Below the pieces are notes generated by a model. The model made no database searches. It worked only from the letters and a program-made list of their open reading frames with translations, and was not told the DNA's origin. A stretch of DNA of 35,392 bases from an uncultured Saprospiraceae bacterium (lineage in GTDB: Bacteria; Bacteroidota; Bacteroidia; Chitinophagales; Saprospiraceae): positions 1-35,392 of the forward strand of contig CALIHL010000032.1 of assembly GCA_938022935.1 (NCBI GenBank), given 5' to 3'. Below, piece by piece: positions 17,138-25,055 of this stretch; position 1 is the first letter of the stretch, and every line of letters begins with the position of its first letter. Both the position numbers and the translations under genes were made by a program.

Positions 17138-17902
17138 ATGACAAGAAGGCCATATATATTATCAGAGTGTACTTGGGCGGAGATCAAGAATCGAGATGTA
17201 GAGCTTGCGATCCTTCCCTGGGGAGCTTGTGAAGCACACAATTATCACTTGCCATACGGCACTGATATTTATGAGGCGGACTTTATCGCTGCCGAAGCCG
17301 GAAGAAAAGCTTTTTCAAAAGATGCACGTTTTATCGTTCTTCCTACGATACCATTTGGTGTTAACACTGGACAGATGGATATCAAGTTGGACATGAACAT
17401 CTACCCTACTACTCAGATGGCTATCTTAAGCGATACTATCGAAGTACTTAGTAATCATGGTATCCACAAGTTATTAGTACTCAATAGTCATGGCGGCAAC
17501 AACTTCAAGCCACTATTAAGAGAGCTTGGTGCACAAGCTCCGCAGATGTTTTTATCATTTTGTGATTGGTTTAAGTCAGTAGACAAGTATCAGTACTTTG
17601 AAGAAAAAGGAGATCACGCGGATGAGATGGAGACATCAGTTATGATGCACCTATATCCTGATTGGATAGACCTTGCATCTGCGGGTCCTGGAAGTGCAAA
17701 GTCTACTGTTGTATCAGGTATCAAAGAAGGATGGGCATGGGCAGAGAGAAGATGGTCACTTGTTAGTGCAGATACTGGTATCGGAGATCCTTCTAAATCG
17801 ACTGCAGAAAAAGGAGCACAGTTTTTAAATGACACTACTAATAAAGTAGCTGACTTATATGTTGAGTTATGCCAACTGGATCAGTCACAGATGTATCATT
17901 AA
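17138..17902 (+). CDS. Creatininase-family metal-dependent hydrolase
   Basis: 254 residues of the creatininase/MftE family. The expected metal ligands are visible: Glu32, His34 and Asp43 in the stretch GACEAHNYHLPYGTD, His118 in NSHGGNN, and Glu163 in GDHADEMETS. The family includes creatinine amidohydrolase, formamide hydrolases of nucleotide and riboflavin metabolism, and MftE, which trims the mycofactocin precursor peptide. The substrate here cannot be read from the sequence. The exosortase gene follows after 16 bases, so the two may share a transcript; a peptide-trimming role linked to sorting is only a speculation. Length is normal for the family. Confidence 0.88.
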   Translation: MTRRPYILSECTWAEIKNRDVELAILPWGACEAHNYHLPYGTDIYEADFIAAEAGRKAFSKDARFIVLPTIPFGVNTGQMDIKLDMNIYPTTQMAILSDTIEVLSNHGIHKLLVLNSHGGNNFKPLLRELGAQAPQMFLSFCDWFKSVDKYQYFEEKGDHADEMETSVMMHLYPDWIDLASAGPGSAKSTVVSGIKEGWAWAERRWSLVSADTGIGDPSKSTAEKGAQFLNDTTNKVADLYVELCQLDQSQMYH

Positions 17903-17918
17903 TTATCATAGTTATCGC

Positions 17919-18491
17919 ATGGCTAAAAAAAAGAAGGGCTTAAAGAAAAATACTAAAGCCACCAAGAATATAGAAACAAGCGAATGGAGTGAAAGAAAAC
18001 CAGTATTAATGTTCGCTGGTAGTTTTTTGTTAATCTGTTTGGGCTTTTACCTAATCACTAACATGGCTTGGTTTAGTTCTTTTAGAGCACCCATCCTAAG
18101 TGTATATTCGAGCGTATCTGCATTTCTTCTCAACATCCTAGGTTACGGTGTCACAGCTACAGGAGAGTTACTTTCGTCAAATGCTTTTTCGGTAAGTATA
18201 GAAGAAGGATGTGATGCCATTGCTCCAGCCATTTTGTACGCAGTATCTGTTGCGATATTTCCAATTGCATGGAAAACAAGATGGAAGGGAATACTCTTTG
18301 GACTATTGGCGATCTTCATTTTGAATATTATTAGAATAGTAACACTCTTTCTAACTGGCATCCACGTTCCTTCTCTTTTTGAATTTATGCATGTTGATTT
18401 TTGGCAAGCTATCTTCATTGTATTTACAGTTGGGATATGGATCTATTGGATGAGATGGGCTTCTAATATTACCAATCCAACTACATCCTAA
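17919..18491 (+). CDS. Exosortase/archaeosortase-family transpeptidase, short form
   Basis: 190 residues from the ATG at 17919 (MAKKKKGLKK); an earlier in-frame ATG at 17859 would overlap the creatininase gene. A lysine-rich cytoplasmic N-terminus is followed by about five membrane helices. The catalytic triad of the family is present: Cys98 in EEGCDAIAP, Arg139 in LNIIRIVTL and His158 in FMHVDFWQ. Exosortases cleave C-terminal sorting tails (PEP-CTERM-like) of exported proteins at the membrane and may attach them to a surface carrier. This is a short version without the extra domains of XrtA. A roughly 200-residue membrane protein follows 5 bases downstream. The pair resembles Bacteroidota exosortase modules with an associated membrane protein (XrtX type from memory), but the subfamily is not certain. 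Confidence 0.9.
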   Translation: MAKKKKGLKKNTKATKNIETSEWSERKPVLMFAGSFLLICLGFYLITNMAWFSSFRAPILSVYSSVSAFLLNILGYGVTATGELLSSNAFSVSIEEGCDAIAPAILYAVSVAIFPIAWKTRWKGILFGLLAIFILNIIRIVTLFLTGIHVPSLFEFMHVDFWQAIFIVFTVGIWIYWMRWASNITNPTTS

Positions 18492-18496
18492 GCATC

Positions 18497-19099
18497 ATGA
18501 AGAACATGCCCAACATCTTCAAGTTCTTACTGATCTTTTTAATTTGCTATCTTGGTTTTTCCTCTTTGTCATATGTTAAAAGCGCACGTAGTGTTGCTGT
18601 ACCTGTCTACAATGCTTTTCAGCAAATGACGCTTAACATGTTTCACCCAACTGTAAGAACAGATTTTAAAAATTACCAAGGACCATCAGAAGACTATGAT
18701 TATTCTATTTATATTTATTCAGCTGAAGAATATAAGTATGCAGCTAATAAACGAGCAGTCAATCCACATGTGATATCTAATCAAAATGCGAAGATCACCG
18801 CTTTTGGTCCATTCATCATGTTGATCTCATTGATTATAGCTTCACCTATCACATGGAAACGCAAGTTGCTGTCTTTTGCGATTGGGGGTTTCCTCATTTT
18901 GGTATTACTATCTATGAAATATACTTCAATGTTTGATGCTAACATGGATACTTTAAAGCCTATTAGCTCTACATGGGTTTCTCTCTCTAATCTATTTAGC
19001 AATGCTTTTCGAACACATGAGTTCCTTACGTTGATGATTATCCCTATCTGGGCCCTATCGAGCTTCAGAATGAAGGATTGGAAGTGGTTCTTAAAGTAG
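18497..19099 (+). CDS. Exosortase-associated membrane protein, unknown function
   Basis: 200 residues. A membrane helix at about 8-26 is followed by an extracytoplasmic region of about 75 residues with many Tyr and Asp residues (SEDYDYSIYIYSAEEYKYAA). Three further helices lie at about 101-117, 123-141 and 174-188. It starts 5 bases after the exosortase stop, so translation is probably coupled. No known enzymatic motif is seen. Small membrane partners of this kind accompany several exosortase types and may help recognise the substrate or carrier. The gene ends 3 bases before the convergent GNAT gene. Confidence 0.75.
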   Translation: MKNMPNIFKFLLIFLICYLGFSSLSYVKSARSVAVPVYNAFQQMTLNMFHPTVRTDFKNYQGPSEDYDYSIYIYSAEEYKYAANKRAVNPHVISNQNAKITAFGPFIMLISLIIASPITWKRKLLSFAIGGFLILVLLSMKYTSMFDANMDTLKPISSTWVSLSNLFSNAFRTHEFLTLMIIPIWALSSFRMKDWKWFLK

Positions 19100-19102
19100 C
19101 AA

Positions 19103-19666
19103 CTAAGCCGACCAATCCCAGATGATCAGCTCCCAGTCATTACCATCATCAGCTTTATAGCTCAGTAGATTTTTAAAACCGACAGCCTTATGGGCTTGTA
19201 GAGACCGGACGTTAGAAGTTGCTACTTCTGTCATGCAGTAATTATAATATGGTGAGAGTTGATTTCTAAAATGATTGTACATCTTTTTAAACAGACCTTT
19301 CTTTCTGTGCTGTTTATCGATACACACTTGGCCCATGACTATGTAGTCCTCAGATACAATAGGTCGATTGTACATAGTTTGCTTTTCGATCATCTGAAAC
19401 ATCGACTTAAGTACTTCTAACTCGTCACGATGCTCTGCTGACATCACCAAGCAATATCCAACGACCTCATCATTATGGGTTGCGATAACATGAGGCCTTG
19501 GTTGATTCATCTTACTCAACAATGAGAAATCATGTTTACAAGTAACGAACCCTTCTTTTGCAACTTCTTCTAATGAGAGCGAGGACTTATGATTTAAAGA
19601 TTGTAGAGACAAGATCTCATTGATCTGATCATCTCTAACTACTTGTCCTACTTTATAATCACTCAT
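19103..19666 (-). CDS. GNAT-family N-acetyltransferase
   Basis: 187 residues. The acetyl-CoA binding loop is visible as QVCIDKQHRKKGLFKKMYNH, and the C-terminal part EVATSNVRSLQAHKAVGF is typical of GNAT enzymes acting on small molecules or protein N-termini. The acceptor is unknown. It starts 2 bases after the nuclease gene, and the run ligD-ku-nuclease-GNAT has spacings of -4, 0 and 2 bases, so it is almost certainly the last gene of the end-joining operon. A link with repair, for example acetylation of Ku or ligase, is speculation. It converges on the exosortase-associated gene. Confidence 0.85.
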   Translation of the reverse strand: MSDYKVGQVVRDDQINEILSLQSLNHKSSLSLEEVAKEGFVTCKHDFSLLSKMNQPRPHVIATHNDEVVGYCLVMSAEHRDELEVLKSMFQMIEKQTMYNRPIVSEDYIVMGQVCIDKQHRKKGLFKKMYNHFRNQLSPYYNYCMTEVATSNVRSLQAHKAVGFKNLLSYKADDGNDWELIIWDWSA

Positions 19667-19668
19667 TG

Positions 19669-20364
19669 TTATACTTTTAAAGTTAATACCATCGGAGAAT
19701 GATCAGAGAGGCCCGCTTCTCTCCATTCGTGCAAATACTTACAATCAGCAATAAAAGGCAATAATGCTTCACTTACATAAGAGTGGTCATATCTATAACC
19801 ATTGCCTTGATGGCTAAACCAAGAGTACTCTTTAACATCTCCATGAACATGCCTAAAAGCATCTACATAGCCTAACTTCTCCAGATCTATAAGTTGGTCA
19901 GTATACCAAAAAGAATTACCCACTTGATCGATGTGGTTTTTGCCTGTATTATAATCCCCAACAATGATCGCTGGGCGATCTGGTTTAAGCTCATCTTCGA
20001 TTAGAAACTCAAAAAGCTTGTGCTTCTTTTTATGAGGGAAGTAAACTGAGTAAATATCAAAAACAGGCAAACGGCCACAAACTATGCTATGATCATAGTT
20101 TTCATCACACTTTGGAAATATAGATTGTGAACATGGATATCTGCTTGCAAGTATAGCAGAGTTGACATCTCGCTCTGCATGGGATACCACTTGGTATCGA
20201 TATCCCAATCTCAACAAAGACGTTCTTAATTGGATACCAGATTTGTTATTGCGAAACTCACTGAGTGCAACTACCTCGGGCTTTAGGTCTTCTATAGATT
20301 TTACAATCTTAGTCAGCCTGGAGCCTCCGCCTTGCCTTATATTCCAAGAGAGGATGTCAAACAT
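19669..20364 (-). CDS. Endonuclease/exonuclease/phosphatase family nuclease (ExoIII-like)
   Basis: 231 residues of the Mg-dependent EEP fold. All key residues are present: Asn8 in SWNIRQGG, Glu36 in LSEFRNN, Asp137 and Asn139 in VGDYNTG, Asp193-His194 in YRYDHSYVS and Asp221-His222 in LSDHSPM. The order and spacing match ExoIII/APE-type nucleases, which cut at abasic sites or trim 3' ends. The ATG at 20364 abuts the Ku stop codon, and a GNAT gene follows after 2 bases. The position just behind ligD and ku suggests an end-processing role in double-strand-break joining. The actual substrate (abasic DNA, 3'-phosphate or something else) is not shown. A general EEP phosphodiesterase is the alternative. 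Confidence 0.88.
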   Translation of the reverse strand: MFDILSWNIRQGGGSRLTKIVKSIEDLKPEVVALSEFRNNKSGIQLRTSLLRLGYRYQVVSHAERDVNSAILASRYPCSQSIFPKCDENYDHSIVCGRLPVFDIYSVYFPHKKKHKLFEFLIEDELKPDRPAIIVGDYNTGKNHIDQVGNSFWYTDQLIDLEKLGYVDAFRHVHGDVKEYSWFSHQGNGYRYDHSYVSEALLPFIADCKYLHEWREAGLSDHSPMVLTLKV

Positions 20365-21156
20365 CTACGCGCCCTTCTTTATATTTTTAGCTTGCTCGAT
20401 ACTTGCTTTCAGTGCATCCATGATATCAATGACTGGTCGATCTTCTTTTTCATCACTGATACTAACAACGTCCTTACCATCTATCTTTTCATTGACCAAA
20501 TCCATGAGCGCATCTTTATAACGATCTTGGAAGTCAACTTCATCGAAGCTCATCACCAAAGAGTCCACTAAGGTCTCAGCAAGCGCTAATTGCTTTTGAT
20601 CCACTTCGATACCATCTGTGTCAGGGACATCTTTTATAGATCTTACTTCATCTGGAAATCTAAGCTTATACATAATCATCCCGTTATCTTCAGCCTTGAG
20701 CAAGACAACATCTTCTTTATCTCTTAGTATGATTCTGCCTACTCCTGCTTTACCAGACTTCTTGAGTACTTCACAGAATAGTCCGTATGTTTTTTTAGCT
20801 ACGTCACCATTAGGACCAACAAAGTATACTGCCTCAAATCGACTTGGATGCACCTCATTTAGATCTACAAATGCTTCAATATCTATAGCTCTTGTACTTT
20901 TCAATTTGATTCCATCAAGTTCTTGTTTTTCAAGAACTACGTACTGGTCATCGATATACTCATAACCTTTTACAATATCCTTCATCCCTAACTCTTCATT
21001 ACATGTCCTACACACTTTCTTATATGACACTCGACCCATGTCTTCTTTATGGAGTTGATTAAAAGAAATTGTGCTTGCTCTGTTGACTGCATTGAAAATC
21101 TGAATAGGGATTGTCACTAGAGAAAATCTAATATGACCTTTCCAAATTGACCTCAT
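20365..21156 (-). CDS. ku: Bacterial Ku DNA-end-binding protein
   Basis: 263 residues, the usual length of a bacterial Ku. The family core is visible from the first residues, MRSIWKGHIRFSLVTIPI, followed by SFNQLHKEDMGRVSYKKVC, the CRTCNEEL segment and KGYEYIDDQYVVLEKQEL. The homodimer rings DNA ends and recruits LigD for non-homologous end joining. The C-terminal tail (about 225-263) is mildly charged and ends in KNIKKGA. The ATG at 21156 overlaps the ligD stop in an ATGA arrangement, and the nuclease gene starts directly after the stop, so the three genes are co-expressed. Confidence 0.95.
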   Translation of the reverse strand: MRSIWKGHIRFSLVTIPIQIFNAVNRASTISFNQLHKEDMGRVSYKKVCRTCNEELGMKDIVKGYEYIDDQYVVLEKQELDGIKLKSTRAIDIEAFVDLNEVHPSRFEAVYFVGPNGDVAKKTYGLFCEVLKKSGKAGVGRIILRDKEDVVLLKAEDNGMIMYKLRFPDEVRSIKDVPDTDGIEVDQKQLALAETLVDSLVMSFDEVDFQDRYKDALMDLVNEKIDGKDVVSISDEKEDRPVIDIMDALKASIEQAKNIKKGA

Positions 21157-23450
21157 AATTCTTCATTTAGTTTTATAAAAACGGGTTCTCTATATGTTCC
21201 ATTTGAGCTAAGTGTGGCATATTCAATTTCGCAGCTCAGCTCAGGTTTTATCCAAATTGTTTTGTGCTCTTCTTCTATCTTATCGTCTATCGGTTTTTTC
21301 ACAACTTCCATAGAAGATAATAATTCATAAAGCATCTTTAGTTTTGCATGATCGTAGCCTGTCCCAACTTTACCTTTGTAGACCATTCGACCCTCTTCCC
21401 ACACTACTAAGTGCATAGCGCCCATCAGACCTGCTCTATCTCCTTGCCCTTCGGTATATCCGATGATAGTACATTGTTCTAATTTACGACACTTTATTTT
21501 TATCCAATTATCACTCCTTTGATCCTGTAGATATCTTCCTGTTTGATCTTTGGCCATCACTCCTTCCATCCCTTGCAGCTCAATGGCTTTAAACAACTGA
21601 TCTCCATCTTTGAACGACTCACTCATACGATAATTGATACCTGACCTCAGAATGGTTTTCAACCAAGCCCTTCTTCTCTTGAGTGGTTCATGCATGATAT
21701 CATATCCATCCAAAGAAAGCAAATCAAAAACGTAGCAAGTCACTGGTTTGGCTGACATTAATCGGTTGATAGAATTAGCCCCTTTCTTATGCATCCGGCT
21801 GATCACATCATGAAATAATGGTCTGCCCTTATCGTCTAACACAACAATCTCAGCATCGAGTACAGCATGCTCAGCTCTGCAAACATCTGGTATTTGTAAT
21901 TCTGGGAACTGCTCAGATATGTCCCTTCCTCCTCTACTAATTATTTTTACCTTATCATTCTCATAATAGATCAACACTCTTATTCCATCCCACTTTACTT
22001 CAAAAGCATACTTGGAAGACTTGGGGATAGTTCTGGATGCTGAAGCCAACATGGGCACAGCTCTATTGGCAGCATTTACGAAAGTGTAATCGTCCTCGCA
22101 CTCCACAAGCCACTGATCATCCCTACCCGTCTTAAAAAGTTTATAATCTCGCTCTCCTTTAGGTCCTTTGAGCGTAAAGTGATAAGAAGTATCAGACTTT
22201 TTCTTCCACAGTATCTTGCCGCCATGAAGCACCCACATCTCGCCAGCGCCATAAGCACCTTTAGGTATCACTCCTTCAAAATTGATATACTTGATTGGAT
22301 GATCTTCTGTTCTTATAGCCAATCTCTTCTGGCCTGCCACAAATGGCAATCCTTTAGGTATCGCCCATGAGAGCAACACTCCCTTATCTTCTAATCGTAA
22401 ATCATAGTGAAGATTAGAAGCATCGTGTAATTGTATAACGTACTGATCTTTATAATTACTTGATACTTGAGCTTGAGGCTCTGCCGTCTTCTTAAAGTCA
22501 CGCTTGTCTACATAATCTTTAAGTCGATCGTCAAGCGATGCATCTACAGAATGTATCTGTCTGCGATTATGCAAAGTGGTCTCATGATCACGCCATGATG
22601 CCCAGACATCATCGTACTTATCGAGATACTCTTTATAATTAGTTATATTATACTGACTTGACTTTTCTAAAGCTTCTAAATGTTCCCAAAGTATTGGCAA
22701 TGATACTGGAGCTCCCTTCTTTCCTCTGAGGCTGAAAGGTGCCACTGTAGTATTAGAAAGATAATTGCGATATATATCGATTAGGATTTTTCCTTTTCTC
22801 TGCGCTTTACTGACATTGAGCGTGTAGAGGGTTTTGTTCTGAGCGATGAATATCTTGATAATCGACTTGAGAGCGTCAATCATCTCTTCAAAAGTCGCAT
22901 CTGCAATAATCGGAATATATAGGTGCAATCCTTTCCCTCCAGAAGTCTTCAAGAAAACTGTATAGTCGTATCGGGTTAAGAAGTCACGGATCTGCCAAGC
23001 TGCTTCTTTTACTTTCTCAAAACCTAAATCTTCATCGGGGTCCAAATCAACAACAAAGAAGTCTGGCTTCATATCGTTGTGCCGAAGGAACTGAGTAGGA
23101 TGCAACTCAAGACATGCAAGGTTGGCAAGCCAAACTATAGAAGCCTTGTCTATAGGAATCAGATAGTCAATCGTCTTCTCCTCATGCTGGATCTTAAGTC
23201 CCGGTATCCAGTCTGGTGTCCACTTAGGCTTATCCTTAGAGTAGAAGCTTTTACCATCTACTCCGTCTGGGTATCTAATCACTGTCAACGGCCGATCCTT
23301 GATATATCTCAGCAACATGGGAGCTACATCGAGGTAGTATTGGATGACTTGTGCCTTGGTTATACCTATACTAGGATATAGGACTTTCTCCAGATTGCTT
23401 AATTTTAGCGCTCTGCCATCAATGCTGGTATGTATATACTTAGGTGGCAA
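21153..23450 (-). CDS. ligD: ATP-dependent DNA ligase LigD (Pol-PE-Lig order)
   Basis: 765 residues from a TTG start at 23450; the in-frame stop upstream leaves no ATG option, and the start matches the family. The domain order is polymerase-phosphoesterase-ligase. The primase-polymerase domain (about 1-295) has catalytic Asp135 and Asp137 in VVDLDPDE, SGGKGLH at 170-176 and Asp225. The 3'-phosphoesterase domain (about 335-455) has LHDASNLHYDLRLE with His342, His348 and Asp350. The ligase domain (about 475-765) has Lys486 in FEVKWDGIR as the AMP-accepting residue, and MEGVMAKD further on. LigD fills in, cleans and seals broken ends held by Ku. This domain order is that of Mycobacterium LigD; Pseudomonas LigD is PE-Lig-Pol. 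It diverges from the DUF1684 gene with 46 bases between. Confidence 0.95.
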   Translation of the reverse strand: MPPKYIHTSIDGRALKLSNLEKVLYPSIGITKAQVIQYYLDVAPMLLRYIKDRPLTVIRYPDGVDGKSFYSKDKPKWTPDWIPGLKIQHEEKTIDYLIPIDKASIVWLANLACLELHPTQFLRHNDMKPDFFVVDLDPDEDLGFEKVKEAAWQIRDFLTRYDYTVFLKTSGGKGLHLYIPIIADATFEEMIDALKSIIKIFIAQNKTLYTLNVSKAQRKGKILIDIYRNYLSNTTVAPFSLRGKKGAPVSLPILWEHLEALEKSSQYNITNYKEYLDKYDDVWASWRDHETTLHNRRQIHSVDASLDDRLKDYVDKRDFKKTAEPQAQVSSNYKDQYVIQLHDASNLHYDLRLEDKGVLLSWAIPKGLPFVAGQKRLAIRTEDHPIKYINFEGVIPKGAYGAGEMWVLHGGKILWKKKSDTSYHFTLKGPKGERDYKLFKTGRDDQWLVECEDDYTFVNAANRAVPMLASASRTIPKSSKYAFEVKWDGIRVLIYYENDKVKIISRGGRDISEQFPELQIPDVCRAEHAVLDAEIVVLDDKGRPLFHDVISRMHKKGANSINRLMSAKPVTCYVFDLLSLDGYDIMHEPLKRRRAWLKTILRSGINYRMSESFKDGDQLFKAIELQGMEGVMAKDQTGRYLQDQRSDNWIKIKCRKLEQCTIIGYTEGQGDRAGLMGAMHLVVWEEGRMVYKGKVGTGYDHAKLKMLYELLSSMEVVKKPIDDKIEEEHKTIWIKPELSCEIEYATLSSNGTYREPVFIKLNEEL

Positions 23451-23496
23451 CTTAAGTTTTGTATCAATTATTTAATGCAATAATTCATCCAAAGTC

Positions 23497-24369
23497 ATGC
23501 GTGTACTAGTCATAAGTATGTTGTTTTTACTCTGTGCGTGTCAATCTCCTCACGAAAAAGAGATCGAGGAGTGGAGGGCTGATCGATTGGCAGAGCTAAA
23601 GGATCCTTATGGGTGGCCTTCTGTAGTCGGATTATTCTGGATTAGAAATACACTGAGCTACTTTGGAGCTTCCGATACCAACGACTTCATGATACCCAAT
23701 GCCCCATCAAGTTTTGGCCATATCGAAAAGACGGATACTTCCTTGATCCAGAAGGCCTTTAAAAACAAAGACGTCTATGTCGATGGCGTCTTGAAGCATG
23801 AAGCCTCCTTAAATACAGATCTTCATCCGGATGGTCCCACTTTGAGCACCTTTGGTAGTTTACAATGGTATATACTCGAGCGAGGTGATCGATATTATCT
23901 GAGAGTTAAGGATACGCTCAGCCCAACACGGCAAGCACTCCAAAGCATACCCTACTTCCCTATTGATGAAGATTATCGAGTTGTAGCCAAGGTGATGATC
24001 GACCAGCCTCAGCTTTATGACACCATAACCTATAAGAACATACTTGACCAGGAGATTAGCAGTCCAGTCGCAGCTTATTTAACATTCAACTTGGCTGGGC
24101 AAGAACATACGTTGGCGGCGCTTGACAATGATGAGGAGACTTACTTTATCATGATATCTGATCAGACTTCAGGCATAACTACATATGGTGGAGGAAGATA
24201 TCTTTACCCAAAGAGGGCCGATGAGGACGGTCAAGTGATACTTGATTTTAACAAACTATTTAATCCTCCATGTGTGTTTACACCTCATGCGACCTGTCCT
24301 TTACCTCCCCAACAAAACAATCTGCCTTTAGAGCTGAATGTTGGAGAAAAGGAGATGCATCTGTATTGA
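23497..24369 (+). CDS. DUF1684 lipoprotein
   Basis: 290 residues. A type II signal peptide with the lipobox LCAC (the lipid-attached Cys is residue 15) begins the protein. The DUF1684 domain follows: EEWRADRLAELKDPYGWPSV near the start, FWIRNTLSYFG, then LDFNKLFNPPCVFTPHATCP and PLPPQQNNLPLELNVGE at the C-terminus. The family is widespread in Bacteroidota and actinobacteria and its biochemical role is unknown. The gene diverges from ligD with 46 bases between the starts, so the two promoters must overlap. Confidence 0.88.
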   Translation: MRVLVISMLFLLCACQSPHEKEIEEWRADRLAELKDPYGWPSVVGLFWIRNTLSYFGASDTNDFMIPNAPSSFGHIEKTDTSLIQKAFKNKDVYVDGVLKHEASLNTDLHPDGPTLSTFGSLQWYILERGDRYYLRVKDTLSPTRQALQSIPYFPIDEDYRVVAKVMIDQPQLYDTITYKNILDQEISSPVAAYLTFNLAGQEHTLAALDNDEETYFIMISDQTSGITTYGGGRYLYPKRADEDGQVILDFNKLFNPPCVFTPHATCPLPPQQNNLPLELNVGEKEMHLY

Positions 24370-24508
24370 AAAGTAAAACAATGGTCGAATTATGTCTTAA
24401 GCGAAGACGCTCAAGATAAAAGAGCTAATGAAGGTTTACCCTCAATGGTTTCTGCTAGGTAGGACTCAAAAAGTCGATTTTGATAGAATTTTTTCGAAAG
24501 CAGAGGCG

Positions 24509-24545
24509 TTATTGGCTTGTATCATCACGATACTATAACCAATAA
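24509..24545 (+). promoter_or_regulatory. Stem-loop in the leader of the TlpA-like gene
   Basis: TTATTGG (24509-24515) pairs with CCAATAA (24539-24545), and inside it GTATC (24519-24523) pairs with GATAC (24529-24533) around the loop ATCAC. It lies 21 bases before the ATG at 24567. There is no T-run, so it is not an obvious terminator; function is unknown. Confidence 0.35.
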
Positions 24546-24566
24546 TAAGAACCTAAAAACTACGCC

Positions 24567-25055
24567 ATGACTTATCTCAGATACGCTATCCTACTGCTTA
24601 CCCTTTTGATTAGTTCGCTCATAACAGCTCAAGAATCCTTTCCTGAAGCAACTGTTATGAATGAAAAAGGAGAATCTGTAGCACTACACGAATACGTAAA
24701 GTCTGGCACTCCAAAAATCATAAGCTTGTGGGCTACTTGGTGTGGACCATGCCGTATGGAGCTGAACGGGTTGAAGAATGTGGCAGATGAGTGGGAAGAA
24801 AAATACGGCTTAGAGATCGTAACCGTCTCAGTAGATGTACCTGCTATGGTCAATAGGGCAAGAAAGATGGCAGAAACAAATGGTTGGGATTATACCTTCA
24901 TGCATGATGCAGATCAAAAACTCATGGCTGACCTTAATCTCAATAGTATCCCACACTCTTGGTTAGTGGATGGCAATGGTAAGATCATCTCTGTGATGGT
25001 CGGATATTCTGCCAACTATGAGCAGCACCTTGAAAGAAAACTAAAGTCCCTATAA
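24567..25055 (+). CDS. TlpA-like periplasmic thioredoxin
   Basis: 162 residues with a signal peptide ending at LITAQ. The thioredoxin fold carries the active-site motif WCGPC with Cys59 and Cys62, and the cis-proline Pro129 in the NSIPHSW segment. The protein matches the TlpA/ResA/DsbE-like group, periplasmic thiol-disulfide proteins that reduce or oxidise exported proteins, including cytochrome c apoproteins. The partner is not evident from the neighbours. It converges on the ABC-F gene, and the two reading frames overlap by 6 bases. About 200 bases upstream contain no gene but a stem-loop close to the start. Confidence 0.9.
   Translation: MTYLRYAILLLTLLISSLITAQESFPEATVMNEKGESVALHEYVKSGTPKIISLWATWCGPCRMELNGLKNVADEWEEKYGLEIVTVSVDVPAMVNRARKMAETNGWDYTFMHDADQKLMADLNLNSIPHSWLVDGNGKIISVMVGYSANYEQHLERKLKSL

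Noticed and set aside
11626-23450. A defence island spanning the Pycsar-like gene and the end-joining genes
   Set aside because: The genes between are lipid, tRNA and exosortase genes; no cyclase, restriction, toxin or phage gene is present.
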